From JAZQQB01 sp045628865 (GTDB taxonomy: Bacteria > Bacillota > Clostridia > Lachnospirales > Lachnospiraceae): a stretch of 22,622 nucleotides of DNA. This document shows positions 6,873 through 14,489 of this stretch, piece after piece; positions within the stretch are counted from its first letter, which is position 1, and every line of letters begins with the position of its first letter. A program made the position numbers and the translations under genes. A model generated the notes under the pieces. That model did not search any database, was not told where the DNA came from, and saw nothing but the letters and a program-made list of their open reading frames with translations. The stretch covers positions 1-22,622 of the forward strand of contig JAZQQB010000043.1 in NCBI GenBank assembly GCA_045628865.1, written 5' to 3'.

Positions 6873-7148
6873 TTATGCGTTTACAGCATCCTTTAAAGCT
6901 TTACCAGCTTTGAATTTAGGAGCTTTAGAAGCAGGAATCTTAACTTCTGCACCTGTCTGTGGGTTTTTACCAACTCTTGCAGCTCTGTTAGCTACTTCGA
7001 ATGTACCGAAACCTACTAACTGTACTTTACCTTCTTTTTTTAATTCTCCAGAAACAACTTCGATGAAAGCTTTTAAAGCTACTTCGCTGTCTTTCTTTGA
7101 TAATCCTGATGCCTTAGACATAGCATCTACTAATTCTGTTTTGTTCAT
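6873..7148 (-). CDS. hup: HU-family histone-like DNA-binding protein
   Basis: HU binds and bends DNA without strong sequence preference and compacts the nucleoid as a dimer. The 91-residue protein has standard family length and the expected landmarks: MNKTELVDAMSKASGLSKKDSE at the start, the VQLVGFGTFEV strand pair, ARVGKNPQTG (the DNA-binding arm with its conserved NP) and VKIPASKAPKFKAGKALKDAV at the end. The ATG at 7146-7148 is supported by GGAGGG seven bases upstream; an in-frame extension upstream of it is not family-like. It is monocistronic with a promoter and a strong terminator. Confidence 0.97.
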   Translation of the reverse strand: MNKTELVDAMSKASGLSKKDSEVALKAFIEVVSGELKKEGKVQLVGFGTFEVANRAARVGKNPQTGAEVKIPASKAPKFKAGKALKDAVNA

Positions 7149-7211
7149 TGAATAACCCTCCATTATTAAATGTAAATCACAACGGTAATACGACCATCGC
7201 ACTACGGGTAT

Positions 7212-7240
7212 ATTCTCTCATTTTTTCCTTATTTTGTCAA
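7212..7240 (-). promoter_or_regulatory. Sigma-A promoter of the HU gene
   Basis: On the minus strand a consensus TTGACA (7235-7240), 17-base spacer and GAGAAT (7212-7217). Leader of about 60 bases to the HU start. Confidence 0.6.
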
Positions 7241-7276
7241 TGTTTTCAAGGGTTTTTTGCCTATTTTTTGCTTATT

Positions 7277-8023
7277 TTAAGCCGTTTTATCCTTTTTCCG
7301 AAAAGGAAGATCCAATAGTCCATCTGCATGCAATACTTCACCCTGTTTTCTCTTAAGATTCATACGCAAAACAGCAATCAGCACATTGATCACGGAAAGT
7401 CCAAAGGCAATGCACATAACAACAAATCCGTCCTTACTGAAAGAATAAGCAAGAACCATTTCATAAATTGTATAAGCAACAAAACATACAAGACTTACAA
7501 TGCCTACAATCAGATTCGGTCTATAATAACGAAGCGTCTTTCGAACCAACATAATACCCAATAGCAAAAGCTGGGACATTAATATATAAATGGTACTAAA
7601 TTCTGATGGAATAAACATAGAACTCAAATCCCAAGCGCCCTGTTTATTAGACCAGATAAATGCAGAACCATAAGCTGCAAATGCACCGAGCAAAGTCAAT
7701 AACAATCCTCTTAACATAAAAGTATAATATTTGGTTCTTCCAAAAATATGTCCCAGCAAAAAGCTTGACAATATAATCAGGATCATTTTCGTCACTATAA
7801 AAAACTGACTCATCCCATGTACAGAGGACGGAACCAAAATCCAAGTGAAAAGTCTAGTAATCTCACCATCAAGGACATTCTTTGGTTTCAAATTCAAATT
7901 CTCGATCAACATCAAAAAGTTGTATCCCGACTTACTTTGCATTGATAGGCCACATATATAAAATAAAATCAACCAAAGTCCCACATGGCAAGCGAAAGTA
8001 CTCTTTCTTTGTTTATTATTCAT
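7277..8023 (-). CDS. Polytopic membrane protein, possibly rhomboid-like
   Basis: A 248-residue integral membrane protein with about six hydrophobic helices: near residues 12-30, 77-95, 100-125, 145-160, 172-195 and 200-218, ending in a basic cytoplasmic tail (LPFRKKDKTA). The segment LNLKPKNVLDGEITRLFTWILVP resembles the stretch after the first helix in rhomboid-like proteins (GEIWRLxTWxF), but no GxSG active-site serine motif or catalytic histidine can be recognised, so if related it would be a non-protease member. AGAAAGG lies seven bases before the ATG. It is next to HU with no clear functional link. Function unknown. Confidence 0.7.
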   Translation of the reverse strand: MNNKQRKSTFACHVGLWLILFYICGLSMQSKSGYNFLMLIENLNLKPKNVLDGEITRLFTWILVPSSVHGMSQFFIVTKMILIILSSFLLGHIFGRTKYYTFMLRGLLLTLLGAFAAYGSAFIWSNKQGAWDLSSMFIPSEFSTIYILMSQLLLLGIMLVRKTLRYYRPNLIVGIVSLVCFVAYTIYEMVLAYSFSKDGFVVMCIAFGLSVINVLIAVLRMNLKRKQGEVLHADGLLDLPFRKKDKTA

Positions 8024-8141
8024 AAAATTGCCTTTCTTCTCTTTTTATTCATTTCCACTCTCATCAATCTTAATTGTATCAATTTTTTCAAAAAAAGCAA
8101 TGTATTTTTTAAAAAACGTAACTATTTAGGCCATAACAAAT

Positions 8142-8174
8142 AAAGGTGAAGCAATTTTAAATTGCTTCACCTTT
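8142..8174 (-). terminator. Terminator of the 73-aa hypothetical gene
   Basis: AAAGGTGAAGCAATTT and AAATTGCTTCACCTTT form an essentially perfect hairpin; on the minus strand it is followed by ATTTGTT. It lies between the small gene and the membrane-protein gene. Confidence 0.8.
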
Positions 8175-8203
8175 CATCCCATTTTACACAAATTCTTTAT
8201 TCG

Positions 8204-8425
8204 TTAAAAATCACTTTTGCTTGTCATGATGCAATTCACAACTGCGCCATCATCAAATGTGATTACACGATAATCTAAATTAGGAATGGAACTAAATTCA
8301 TTTCTTTCACGGTCAAATCGCATCGCTGGATATACTTTAAATTCCATTGTTTTGTGGTTTTCAAGAATCTGGCGATCCTCATCTGTCTGCACGCTGCCTT
8401 CAACGCCTCTTAATACAAATTCCAT
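8204..8425 (-). CDS. Hypothetical 73-aa protein
   Basis: No family is recognised. The ATG at 8423-8425 follows AAGGAGG at seven bases, a strong ribosome site that excludes a longer reading. The protein is soluble, with mixed charge and no hydrophobic helix: an opening MEFVLRGVEGSVQTDEDRQI, and a probable beta-rich second half ending in DYRVITFDDGAVVNCIMTSKSDF. It has its own terminator and stands alone, divergent from the degenerate HD-GYP gene across a long regulatory gap, so both may answer to the same regulator. Function unknown. Confidence 0.75.
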   Translation of the reverse strand: MEFVLRGVEGSVQTDEDRQILENHKTMEFKVYPAMRFDRERNEFSSIPNLDYRVITFDDGAVVNCIMTSKSDF

Positions 8426-8810
8426 AAGAACTCCTCCTTGATTTCTTTCCCGTTTTACTACCATTGGTTTGGCGACCTTTGTTTTTATATTTACATTTTA
8501 TTATGAAAAACGCCTTGTTTCCACTGATTTAGCGTATTAAAACGTGACATAATTCGACAGCAAAAAGCAAATTGTTTGAATCGCAATTTCGTTACCGAAA
8601 TCAGTTTTTCGACATTTAAGGCGTAAGTTCTTCATTTTACTAGAAATAAGGCTTTTCGGTTTTCGACATCATCTTTTCGTATATTTTTATTTATTCTGAC
8701 ATTTGTAAAAGTTGTCTAATTATTCTTGCTTATTTCCTTAAAAAAAGTTAAAATAGTATTAGCAGATTATCAATATTATATCTATAGATTTACTGGCAGC
8801 GAGGTTACCT
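8426..8810. promoter_or_regulatory. Divergent intergenic region with three Spo0A-like boxes
   Basis: This 385-base gap holds no gene. TTCGACA occurs at 8553-8559, 8608-8614 and 8662-8668, all in the same orientation and spaced 55 and 54 bases. The core equals the reverse of the known 0A-box TGTCGAA. A promoter for the plus-strand gene lies at 8726-8754. No clear promoter was identified for the minus-strand gene. Confidence 0.5.
8726..8754 (+). promoter_or_regulatory. Sigma-A promoter of the degenerate HD-GYP gene
   Basis: TTGCTT (8726-8731), 17-base spacer, TAAAAT (8749-8754). Leader of about 50 bases. Confidence 0.6.
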
Positions 8811-9875
8811 ATGATTTTCGTAAAAACAGAGGATTTAAAAATTGGAATGCGAATGGCCAGACCTATCTTTACAAAGGATGGAGCACTTTTATTCGATCGC
8901 GATTCTAAATTAACTGAAGCGAGTCTTAATAATGTCAAAAACTTCGGTTTAGTTGGACTGTATGTTTTGGAGCCAGCAGAACCTGTTCCACCAATGACAG
9001 AGGACGAAATCGAATTCGAACGATTTCAAACCATAACATACCACTCTATCCAAAAGGAACTGGATTTAATCGTAAATAGTAAAAAAACACAAAAGCTTAA
9101 TAGCATAGTGGATAGTATTTCCAAAAACTATGGACATCAGGTAAAGAAAATCCATTTTATACAGAGTCTTCGCAGTGATGATGATTACTTATATAAACAT
9201 GTCATGAACACTTCTATCCTCTCTGCCTTAATTGGCCACCGGCTAAATGCGAAAATTGACGATAGAACTTTGTCCATGACTTGCTCTTTATTCTACGATC
9301 TCTGTCCTCTCTTCCTACCAAAGGATGTGCATTTAGATACTATGGAAGAAGAAGATCGTTACGTTGTGAAGAAAAAAGCTACAGAGAATGGAATTGCACT
9401 GATTAAGGAAGTATTCTTATCCACTCCGATGTATTATCGAATCTGTAATCAGGTTCACAAATGTAAAAAGGCTGTAAAAAAAGGGGTCCCATTGGAAAAC
9501 AAGCCAATGCTCGCCGCATCCATTATCCATGTAGCCTCCACCTTTGATGATATGACAGCCATGAGTTCCTGGTCCGAGCCTGTTTCTGAACTGGTTGCGT
9601 TAAGCTACATGCTGGATCGTCCACTTTACTATGATCAAACCGTAGTCAACGCACTTGTAAAATCGCTTACAATTTTAAAGGCTGGAGTCAGTGTAGAATT
9701 AAATACTGGCGAAACAGCCCTTGTTATTTCTGAAAATGAGGATAATTTTTTACGCCCAATGATACTTTGTTATCAAGACAATGCCATGATAGATCTATCT
9801 AACACTGCTATGTATGGAGATATTCATATCGTAGATATTATGCAAAAAATGGACAATCGATATGTTATGAAATAA
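8811..9875 (+). CDS. Degenerate HD-GYP protein, probably catalytically inactive
   Basis: A 354-residue protein with the same layout and length as the intact HD-GYP gene it converges on. The N-terminal IGMRMARPIFTKDGALLF...LNNVKNFGL block matches the IGHILADDVV...LDLFANNAI block of the other, and both end with a matching beta-rich C-terminal domain (ENEDNFLRPMILC...DIHIV). The catalytic core is eroded: HDIGK is replaced by YDLCP (residues 162-166), HHE-GSGYP by VHKCKKAVKKGVP (215-227), while an H at 130 and FDDMTA (245-250) remain. It probably cannot cleave c-di-GMP and may bind a ligand or partner. GAGG lies six bases before the ATG. It shares a terminator with the converging gene. Confidence 0.82.
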   Translation: MIFVKTEDLKIGMRMARPIFTKDGALLFDRDSKLTEASLNNVKNFGLVGLYVLEPAEPVPPMTEDEIEFERFQTITYHSIQKELDLIVNSKKTQKLNSIVDSISKNYGHQVKKIHFIQSLRSDDDYLYKHVMNTSILSALIGHRLNAKIDDRTLSMTCSLFYDLCPLFLPKDVHLDTMEEEDRYVVKKKATENGIALIKEVFLSTPMYYRICNQVHKCKKAVKKGVPLENKPMLAASIIHVASTFDDMTAMSSWSEPVSELVALSYMLDRPLYYDQTVVNALVKSLTILKAGVSVELNTGETALVISENEDNFLRPMILCYQDNAMIDLSNTAMYGDIHIVDIMQKMDNRYVMK

Positions 9876-9910
9876 GACAATGGGGACGCAATTACGTCCC
9901 CATTGTCTTA
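9873..9910. terminator. Shared bidirectional terminator containing both stop codons
   Basis: A perfect 16-bp stem, TAAGACAATGGGGACG (9873-9888) and CGTCCCCATTGTCTTA (9895-9910), with loop CAATTA. The first three bases of each arm are the TAA stop codons of the two converging HD-GYP genes. Confidence 0.92.
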
Positions 9911-10972
9911 TCCCATCTTCTCAATATGAATATCTGGATTACTAGCAAGATCAATGAACTGATCTCCACATAAAACCGTTGGTCTGGAAAGATTGGATTT
10001 ATTGATAAAAATAACCTTTCCTTCATGTCCGTTTGATAAGGTAACTGTATTATTCAAAAACGAATTAGCTACATTTGTCAAAAATATCATGATCATCTCT
10101 GGATCATATTTTTGCAGTCCATCCTTTTCAAATGCACTTACCACTGCAAATGGTGACATCGGTCCTCTATAGACTCTTGCCGCTGTCATCGCATCATAGA
10201 TATCTGCTATCGTTACCATCTTAGCAAATCGATCCATCTGATGAGCCTTAATTCCAAATGGATAACCACTTCCATCACATTTTTCATGATGCATAAGTGC
10301 TGCATTTTTTACTCTAGAATCAACATCCATTGCTTCTAATATTTTATATCCTAAAACCGGATGTTTTTTGATAATTTTAAATTCCTCATCCGTCAGTTTT
10401 CCTGGTTTTTTTACAATCTCTTCTGGAATCCGAAGTTTTCCAATATCATGTAGCAGGCCACATAAGATTGCCATTTCTTTGTCCTCATCACTCCAGTGAA
10501 GCCACTCACTAAACACACGGCAGATCAATGCTACATTCAAACTGTGGCAAAAAGTCGAATCATCATAATCTCTCATATTCATGATGAAATCCATGATGCC
10601 AAAGTTTTTTGTATCTGACTGATACACTTTTAATGCCTCATGAACAATAGCCCTCGTATCTACCTTCGTATTTTTAGATACAATTTCATTTAAAGTGCTT
10701 TTAAATCCTTCTACACAGTTTTCATATTTTTCTTTAAACTGTTTGAATTCCTCGCTGTTCTTTACAGTTGAAAAATATGATGAATCGGTCTGAGATGACT
10801 GTTCTATCTCATCTTCCACCATTACCATGAAGATTGCATTATTCGCAAAAAGATCCAAGATCGACTCTGTTACAACCGTTCCCTTTGGAGCAATCATAAT
10901 ACTATTTGTTGAAACTACATCATCTGCAAGAATATGTCCTATTTTCACTTTTGTGACCGGTAATTTTTTCAC
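9908..10972 (-). CDS. HD-GYP cyclic-di-GMP phosphodiesterase
   Basis: HD-GYP enzymes hydrolyse c-di-GMP, lowering it and favouring motility over sessile growth. All signature motifs are present in this 354-residue protein: H143, HDIGK at 175-179, H204, HHEKCDGSGYP at 228-238 and DIYDAMTAARVYR at 257-269. An N-terminal domain (about 1-120) of the type often found in Firmicute HD-GYP proteins and a small C-terminal beta domain (about 305-354) flank it. There is no membrane segment or receiver domain. The start is a GTG at 10970-10972 with AAGGTG five bases upstream. It is the last gene of a run with an HPt-like gene and an unknown gene, and it converges on a degenerate paralogue of equal length. 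Confidence 0.93.
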   Translation of the reverse strand: MKKLPVTKVKIGHILADDVVSTNSIMIAPKGTVVTESILDLFANNAIFMVMVEDEIEQSSQTDSSYFSTVKNSEEFKQFKEKYENCVEGFKSTLNEIVSKNTKVDTRAIVHEALKVYQSDTKNFGIMDFIMNMRDYDDSTFCHSLNVALICRVFSEWLHWSDEDKEMAILCGLLHDIGKLRIPEEIVKKPGKLTDEEFKIIKKHPVLGYKILEAMDVDSRVKNAALMHHEKCDGSGYPFGIKAHQMDRFAKMVTIADIYDAMTAARVYRGPMSPFAVVSAFEKDGLQKYDPEMIMIFLTNVANSFLNNTVTLSNGHEGKVIFINKSNLSRPTVLCGDQFIDLASNPDIHIEKMG

Positions 10973-11020
10973 ATGATCACCTTCTTACATCCTCTATTTA
11001 AAAACAATATTTTCTACAAA

Positions 11021-11374
11021 TTATTTATGAACAATATGTGCTACATTATAGCATTGCTCCATAAACTCAAGATATTTCTCTTTCGAGTCTTCAACATCCT
11101 GATTTTTCATTGTTTCCTCTAAAAGATTTAATTTTCTAAGTACCTTGTCCATACTTAAATTAGCAGCCATTCCTTCTAGAATTTCTGCAGCAGAAAGTGC
11201 TTCTTCCCAATTTTCCTCTCGAATATAATTCCCGAGATTTTTATAATCATCATCTTCAAAAAAAGCATCTAAAAAAGAAACATAATCTCCTGCCCTGATT
11301 CCCAAGCGTTCAATCGCGTCATCTACATCCACGCCACTCTGAATCAGTTTATTTTTCATTTCAGAATTCATCAT
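11021..11374 (-). CDS. HPt-like protein with Glu in place of phospho-His
   Basis: HPt domains relay phosphate through one histidine in an AHxLKGxAxNL motif. This protein of about 117 residues matches the small stand-alone HPt family over nearly its full length: GVDVDDAIERLG, YVSFLDAFFEDDDYKNLGNYIREENWEEAL, then SAAEILEGMAANLSM, then LEETMKNQD. The histidine position is Glu, and the following Lys is also Glu. It therefore cannot be a normal phosphorelay and could mimic a permanently phosphorylated state or act as a scaffold. The start is taken at 11372-11374 (GGGA seven bases upstream); an ATG eight codons earlier and one immediately after are alternatives. It is 48 bases upstream of the HD-GYP gene. 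Confidence 0.8.
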   Translation of the reverse strand: MMNSEMKNKLIQSGVDVDDAIERLGIRAGDYVSFLDAFFEDDDYKNLGNYIREENWEEALSAAEILEGMAANLSMDKVLRKLNLLEETMKNQDVEDSKEKYLEFMEQCYNVAHIVHK

Positions 11375-11409
11375 AAAGCATTCCCAGCCTTTCTTCATAC
11401 ACCAACAAT

Positions 11410-11727
11410 TTATGCATCTGCTTTTCCTAATTCATAGGAATGCTTATAATACAAATTCAAAAATCTTGTTTTATAAAAACGATATACGTCCTTTGGTCTT
11501 CTAAAATAGTCTCTCAAACGATATGGATTAACCAACGCATAGGCTACCTTTTGATGAATACACCATCTACTCACGCTATCAGACGAAATCTGGTCCTTTG
11601 CAACCTGATCCATAATAAAGCTAAAACGATACATTTCAACTTCATCTTTCAGGTAAACCAAAACCGGATATTCTCGACCATTGGCATTATATGCAACATA
11701 TTCATGTTCGCTAATCTTCTTTAACAT
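11410..11727 (-). CDS. Hypothetical 105-aa protein, first gene of the HPt/HD-GYP run
   Basis: No family recognised. AAAGG lies nine bases before the ATG at 11725-11727. The protein has a beta-like N-terminal half (SEHEYVAYNANGREYPVLVYL) and a basic, Tyr/Arg-rich helical C-terminal half (PYRLRDYFRRPKDVYRFYKTRFLN). It has no membrane segment or signal peptide. Its stop is about 35 bases before the HPt-like start, so co-transcription with the HPt-like and HD-GYP genes is likely. A Spo0A-like box lies 130 bases upstream. A role in the same signalling pathway is inferred from position only. Confidence 0.72.
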   Translation of the reverse strand: MLKKISEHEYVAYNANGREYPVLVYLKDEVEMYRFSFIMDQVAKDQISSDSVSRWCIHQKVAYALVNPYRLRDYFRRPKDVYRFYKTRFLNLYYKHSYELGKADA

Positions 11728-11815
11728 ACTATCACGCCTTTCACACAAAGCTGATGACTGAATTCCCCAATTCATAACATCATTATATTTGATAGTATTA
11801 TTTTAACATCCATAT

Positions 11816-11906
11816 TGTCGCATAGATACAGCAGAAATTCCTTATTTTATGACACCTTTCGACATATTTTTACCTTGCATAATGTCGTAAATTTATAATC
11901 CGACAT
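11816..11906. promoter_or_regulatory. Cluster of TGTCG/CGACA motifs upstream of the HPt run
   Basis: Within 90 bases there are TGTCG near 11817, a full TTCGACA at 11858-11864, and an inverted pair ATGTCG (11882-11887)/CGACAT (11901-11906), the last overlapping the end of murD. This is the leader/promoter zone of the unknown-HPt-HD-GYP genes. The full match resembles a 0A-box; the others are partial. Confidence 0.35.
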
Positions 11907-13299
11907 ATTCTTTAAATTTATCTCCACGCTCTTCAAAATTTTTGAAATAGCCATAACTTGCCGCAGCTGGTGATAGCAGACATGCTTTTCCTTTTTCTGT
12001 CAACCTGATTGCTTTCTTTGTGGCTGTTTCTAAATCTTCCACCCATTCAAAAGCCTCATCGCCACCTAATTCGACAATTCTTTCAAAGATTCTCTTACCA
12101 GTTGCATACATACAAATAATATGATCCACTGGATTTTCTAATAAATACTGGATCAAAGGCTCATAATCGATTCCCCTATCCATTCCGCCGATCAACAAAG
12201 TACCTACATTGTCAACACTCTGAAGCGCCTGAATGGTCGTTTCACAAATTGTTGAAATGGAATCATCGTAAAATCTGATGCCCTCCTTTTCTCCAAGAAG
12301 TTTTAATCGATGTGGAAGCGGTTCAAAGGTACAAAGAGCACTTTCAAACGCTTCCTGTGAAATGCCTAGTTTGGAAGCAATTGCATAGGCAACACCGATA
12401 TTAAAGTAATTATGATGTCCCAAAAGCTGAATACGATCTGTAGGAATCACATAATCCTCACACATTCCAGTGATTCTTGTTGCATTGGCATCAATTCGAA
12501 TATCAGCCAGACTTGGATCAATATGAGCACGTGTTTCTTCATGAGATAAACTCATTCCCGAAAAAGCAATGGTATGAATATGTGATGCAAGTTCATATTT
12601 ACCGTTTCTACTTCCATCAAATGCAACGCAGTTTCTTGTTTCATCAACATTCTCTAAATTAATATATAAATCATCCTCTTTTTCCTGGAAGTTAAATACA
12701 TTACACTTTGCAGCCTTGTATTTTTCAAAAGTTCCATAATGATCTAAGTGTTCCTCATGAACATTTAAAAGTACTCCAATAAAAGGAGATACTCTGGTAA
12801 ATTCCAGCTGATGAGAACTCATCTCAAAAACAGCAATGGCATCTTCTCCCATCATTTCGAAGCAATCAAAGCAAGGAATTCCGATATTTCCCATTAAAAT
12901 AGCATTCTTTCCACTTTCCTTTAATACATGATAAAGCAAAGAAGTTGTAGTGCTCTTCCCCTTGGTACCGGTAATTCCAATGGTTTGTCTTCTATATGCA
13001 GTCAAAAACTGTTCTGTCTGCGAAGTAATGTTTGCTCTATATTCATTAAAATCCTTTTCAAGTACAATACCAGGGCTCTTGAATACAACATCATAAGCAT
13101 CTAGATCCTTTTGATAATCTGCCCCGGTAACTGTGGCATACTCAGAAGATACATTCTTTACTGGATTTAAATCCACAATGGTAAGACTTTTGAATCCACC
13201 CGCCTTTTCCAAAAAATGTAATGTTGACAATCCTTCTCTTCCAAAGCCTAAGATTGCAACCTTTTTGTTCTTGATCAGTTCTCTAACTTGTTCTAACAT
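11893..13299 (-). CDS. murD: UDP-N-acetylmuramoyl-L-alanine:D-glutamate ligase
   Basis: MurD is a cytoplasmic ATP-dependent ligase that adds D-glutamate to UDP-MurNAc-L-Ala in peptidoglycan synthesis. Visible landmarks are the N-terminal Rossmann segment KKVAILGFGREG, the Mur ligase P-loop GITGTKGKSTTT, the FEMSSHQLEF segment, NVHEEHLDHYG, and the C-terminal DRGIDYEPL and LSPAAASYGYFKNFEERGDKF motifs. The length of 468 residues is normal. The ATG at 13297-13299 overlaps the stop of the upstream small gene (ATGTTAG); an ATG 18 bases earlier is an alternative. It is away from any division/cell-wall cluster in this window. Translation is probably coupled to the upstream gene. Confidence 0.96.
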   Translation of the reverse strand: MLEQVRELIKNKKVAILGFGREGLSTLHFLEKAGGFKSLTIVDLNPVKNVSSEYATVTGADYQKDLDAYDVVFKSPGIVLEKDFNEYRANITSQTEQFLTAYRRQTIGITGTKGKSTTTSLLYHVLKESGKNAILMGNIGIPCFDCFEMMGEDAIAVFEMSSHQLEFTRVSPFIGVLLNVHEEHLDHYGTFEKYKAAKCNVFNFQEKEDDLYINLENVDETRNCVAFDGSRNGKYELASHIHTIAFSGMSLSHEETRAHIDPSLADIRIDANATRITGMCEDYVIPTDRIQLLGHHNYFNIGVAYAIASKLGISQEAFESALCTFEPLPHRLKLLGEKEGIRFYDDSISTICETTIQALQSVDNVGTLLIGGMDRGIDYEPLIQYLLENPVDHIICMYATGKRIFERIVELGGDEAFEWVEDLETATKKAIRLTEKGKACLLSPAAASYGYFKNFEERGDKFKEYVGL

Positions 13300-13643
13300 T
13301 TGACCACTCTTTCCCATTCATCATTTCTTTCTTCGCGAACAGCATTTAGCCATGCCAATGCCTCACTTTGTCCTTTCGGACTAAACTCAAATTCTATTCT
13401 AGTTTTTAATTCATCCTGTGTTTTTTCAAAACAATACGGTTCTGGCCATACATAAACAGCCAATTTATTGATCTTCTCCACACTTGGATTTCCCTCTTCA
13501 TCTATAACCTGCGTACCACTTTCGTCGAGTACTGGTAATGCGATTTCTTCCTTGCGAAGCATATAACGCATTCCCCTGTCGCTACCAGTATGTGGTTCCT
13601 TCTTATATACATTAAAATTCAATAGGTCATTCGCTGTAATCAT
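13293..13643 (-). CDS. Hypothetical 116-aa protein coupled to murD
   Basis: No family recognised. GGGGGTG sits six bases before the ATG at 13641-13643. The sequence reads as a small soluble protein: an N-terminal stretch ITANDLLNFNVYKKEPHTGSDRGMRYML, an acidic middle with VIDEEGNPSVEKINK, a Trp-containing YVWPEPYCFEKT, and an acidic helical end. Its stop overlaps the murD start, so it is probably the first gene of a two-gene operon with murD and translationally coupled to it. The function is unknown; overlap suggests co-regulation with cell-wall synthesis but does not show it. Confidence 0.78.
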   Translation of the reverse strand: MITANDLLNFNVYKKEPHTGSDRGMRYMLRKEEIALPVLDESGTQVIDEEGNPSVEKINKLAVYVWPEPYCFEKTQDELKTRIEFEFSPKGQSEALAWLNAVREERNDEWERVVKC

Positions 13644-13812
13644 TCTTTACACCCCCAATACATTCTACTCGAAAAGCAATAAAGAAACAACTTTTAAAAA
13701 AAAATTATTGAATTTTGCTCTAAAGACTTTTGCGACAATTGTTTTTGTGTTACAATAATATTCAGACAATTGCATTCATTTGCAAAATCCAACTAGAAAT
13801 CAGGTGTTCCAT

Positions 13813-14346
13813 TTGGCTAATGACGACGAATATATGAAAAAGAGAACAAAAGAACGTATGAGTCAGAACATCATCAAATGGTGGAATGTGAAAGACTTGG
13901 GTACCAAAAATTATATTGGATCGCCTGAATTGGAGGATCCTTTGTATGGATGCCCTGTTTACGCTCCACATGTGGAGTCCATATCCGAAGAGATTTTGAA
14001 AATGGATCATATCGATGAAGCAGATTACAGAGATCCTATTTCAACAGCTCCTGAAGTGTCCACAGAATCCAATGAAAAAGATGATGAAGCAATACGCATT
14101 GCCAACGAAATATACGAACGACTGCAGCGTGAGGCAGAAGCCGATGCACAGAAAAAGGAAGATGAGATTGCTGCAGCCAAAAAAGCTCAGGAGGATGATT
14201 CTGCCTTCAACGCGTCCACTGGATCCTACTCTGGACTGTATGGTCAAACACCAATGTCTGATGCTGAGAAGGATGCCTTCGCAGCCATCATGGCTCAAAA
14301 CGGTAATATTTCTGACAGCGCTTCTGCGCTATTCCAAAACGATTAA
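13813..14346 (+). CDS. Hypothetical charged 177-aa protein
   Basis: No family recognised. The preferred start is a TTG at 13813-13815 (MANDDEYMKKRTKERM...), with AGGTG six bases upstream; an in-frame TTG 33 bases earlier lacks a ribosome site. The N-terminal 70 residues look folded (NIIKWWNVKDLGTKNYIGSPELEDPLYGCPVYAP). Residues in the middle form a long charged helix (AIRIANEIYERLQREAEADAQKKEDEIAAAKKAQE), probably coiled coil, and the end is Ser/Ala-rich with low complexity. No signal peptide or membrane segment. It is monocistronic, with a strong terminator, between the divergently transcribed murD pair and the LacI regulator. Confidence 0.75.
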   Translation: MANDDEYMKKRTKERMSQNIIKWWNVKDLGTKNYIGSPELEDPLYGCPVYAPHVESISEEILKMDHIDEADYRDPISTAPEVSTESNEKDDEAIRIANEIYERLQREAEADAQKKEDEIAAAKKAQEDDSAFNASTGSYSGLYGQTPMSDAEKDAFAAIMAQNGNISDSASALFQND

Positions 14347-14391
14347 AGACAATGAAACATGATTATTTCGTGTTCATTGTCTTTATTTTTA
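14345..14391 (+). terminator. Intrinsic terminator of the charged hypothetical gene
   Basis: AAAGACAATGA(A)ACATG and CGTGTTCATTGTCTTT pair with one bulge and one wobble around an ATTATTT loop, followed by ATTTTTAT. It starts at the stop codon of the gene. Confidence 0.92.
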
Positions 14392-14398
14392 TATCAAA

Positions 14399-14412
14399 TG
14401 TAAGCTCTTACA
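14399..14412. promoter_or_regulatory. LacI-type operator candidate O1
   Basis: TGTAAGCTCTTACA: 6-bp inverted arms TGTAAG/CTTACA. It lies about 33 bases upstream of the -35 of the LacI-family gene and matches the downstream site at 12 of 14 positions. Confidence 0.6.
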
Positions 14413-14444
14413 GGGTTTTTCCGTTTTATATTTGTGTCAGCTTC

Positions 14445-14473
14445 TTGCAAATAGTATCTCCCTATTGTATAAT
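14445..14473 (+). promoter_or_regulatory. Sigma-A promoter of the lacI-type gene and uxaC
   Basis: TTGCAA (14445-14450), exactly 17 bases, consensus TATAAT (14468-14473). It is flanked on both sides by the two operator candidates. Confidence 0.8.
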
Positions 14474-14489
14474 TCACGTAAGTATTTTT

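Noticed and set aside
12070..12076. TTCGACA inside murD
   Set aside because: Within coding sequence, about as expected by chance for one 7-mer.
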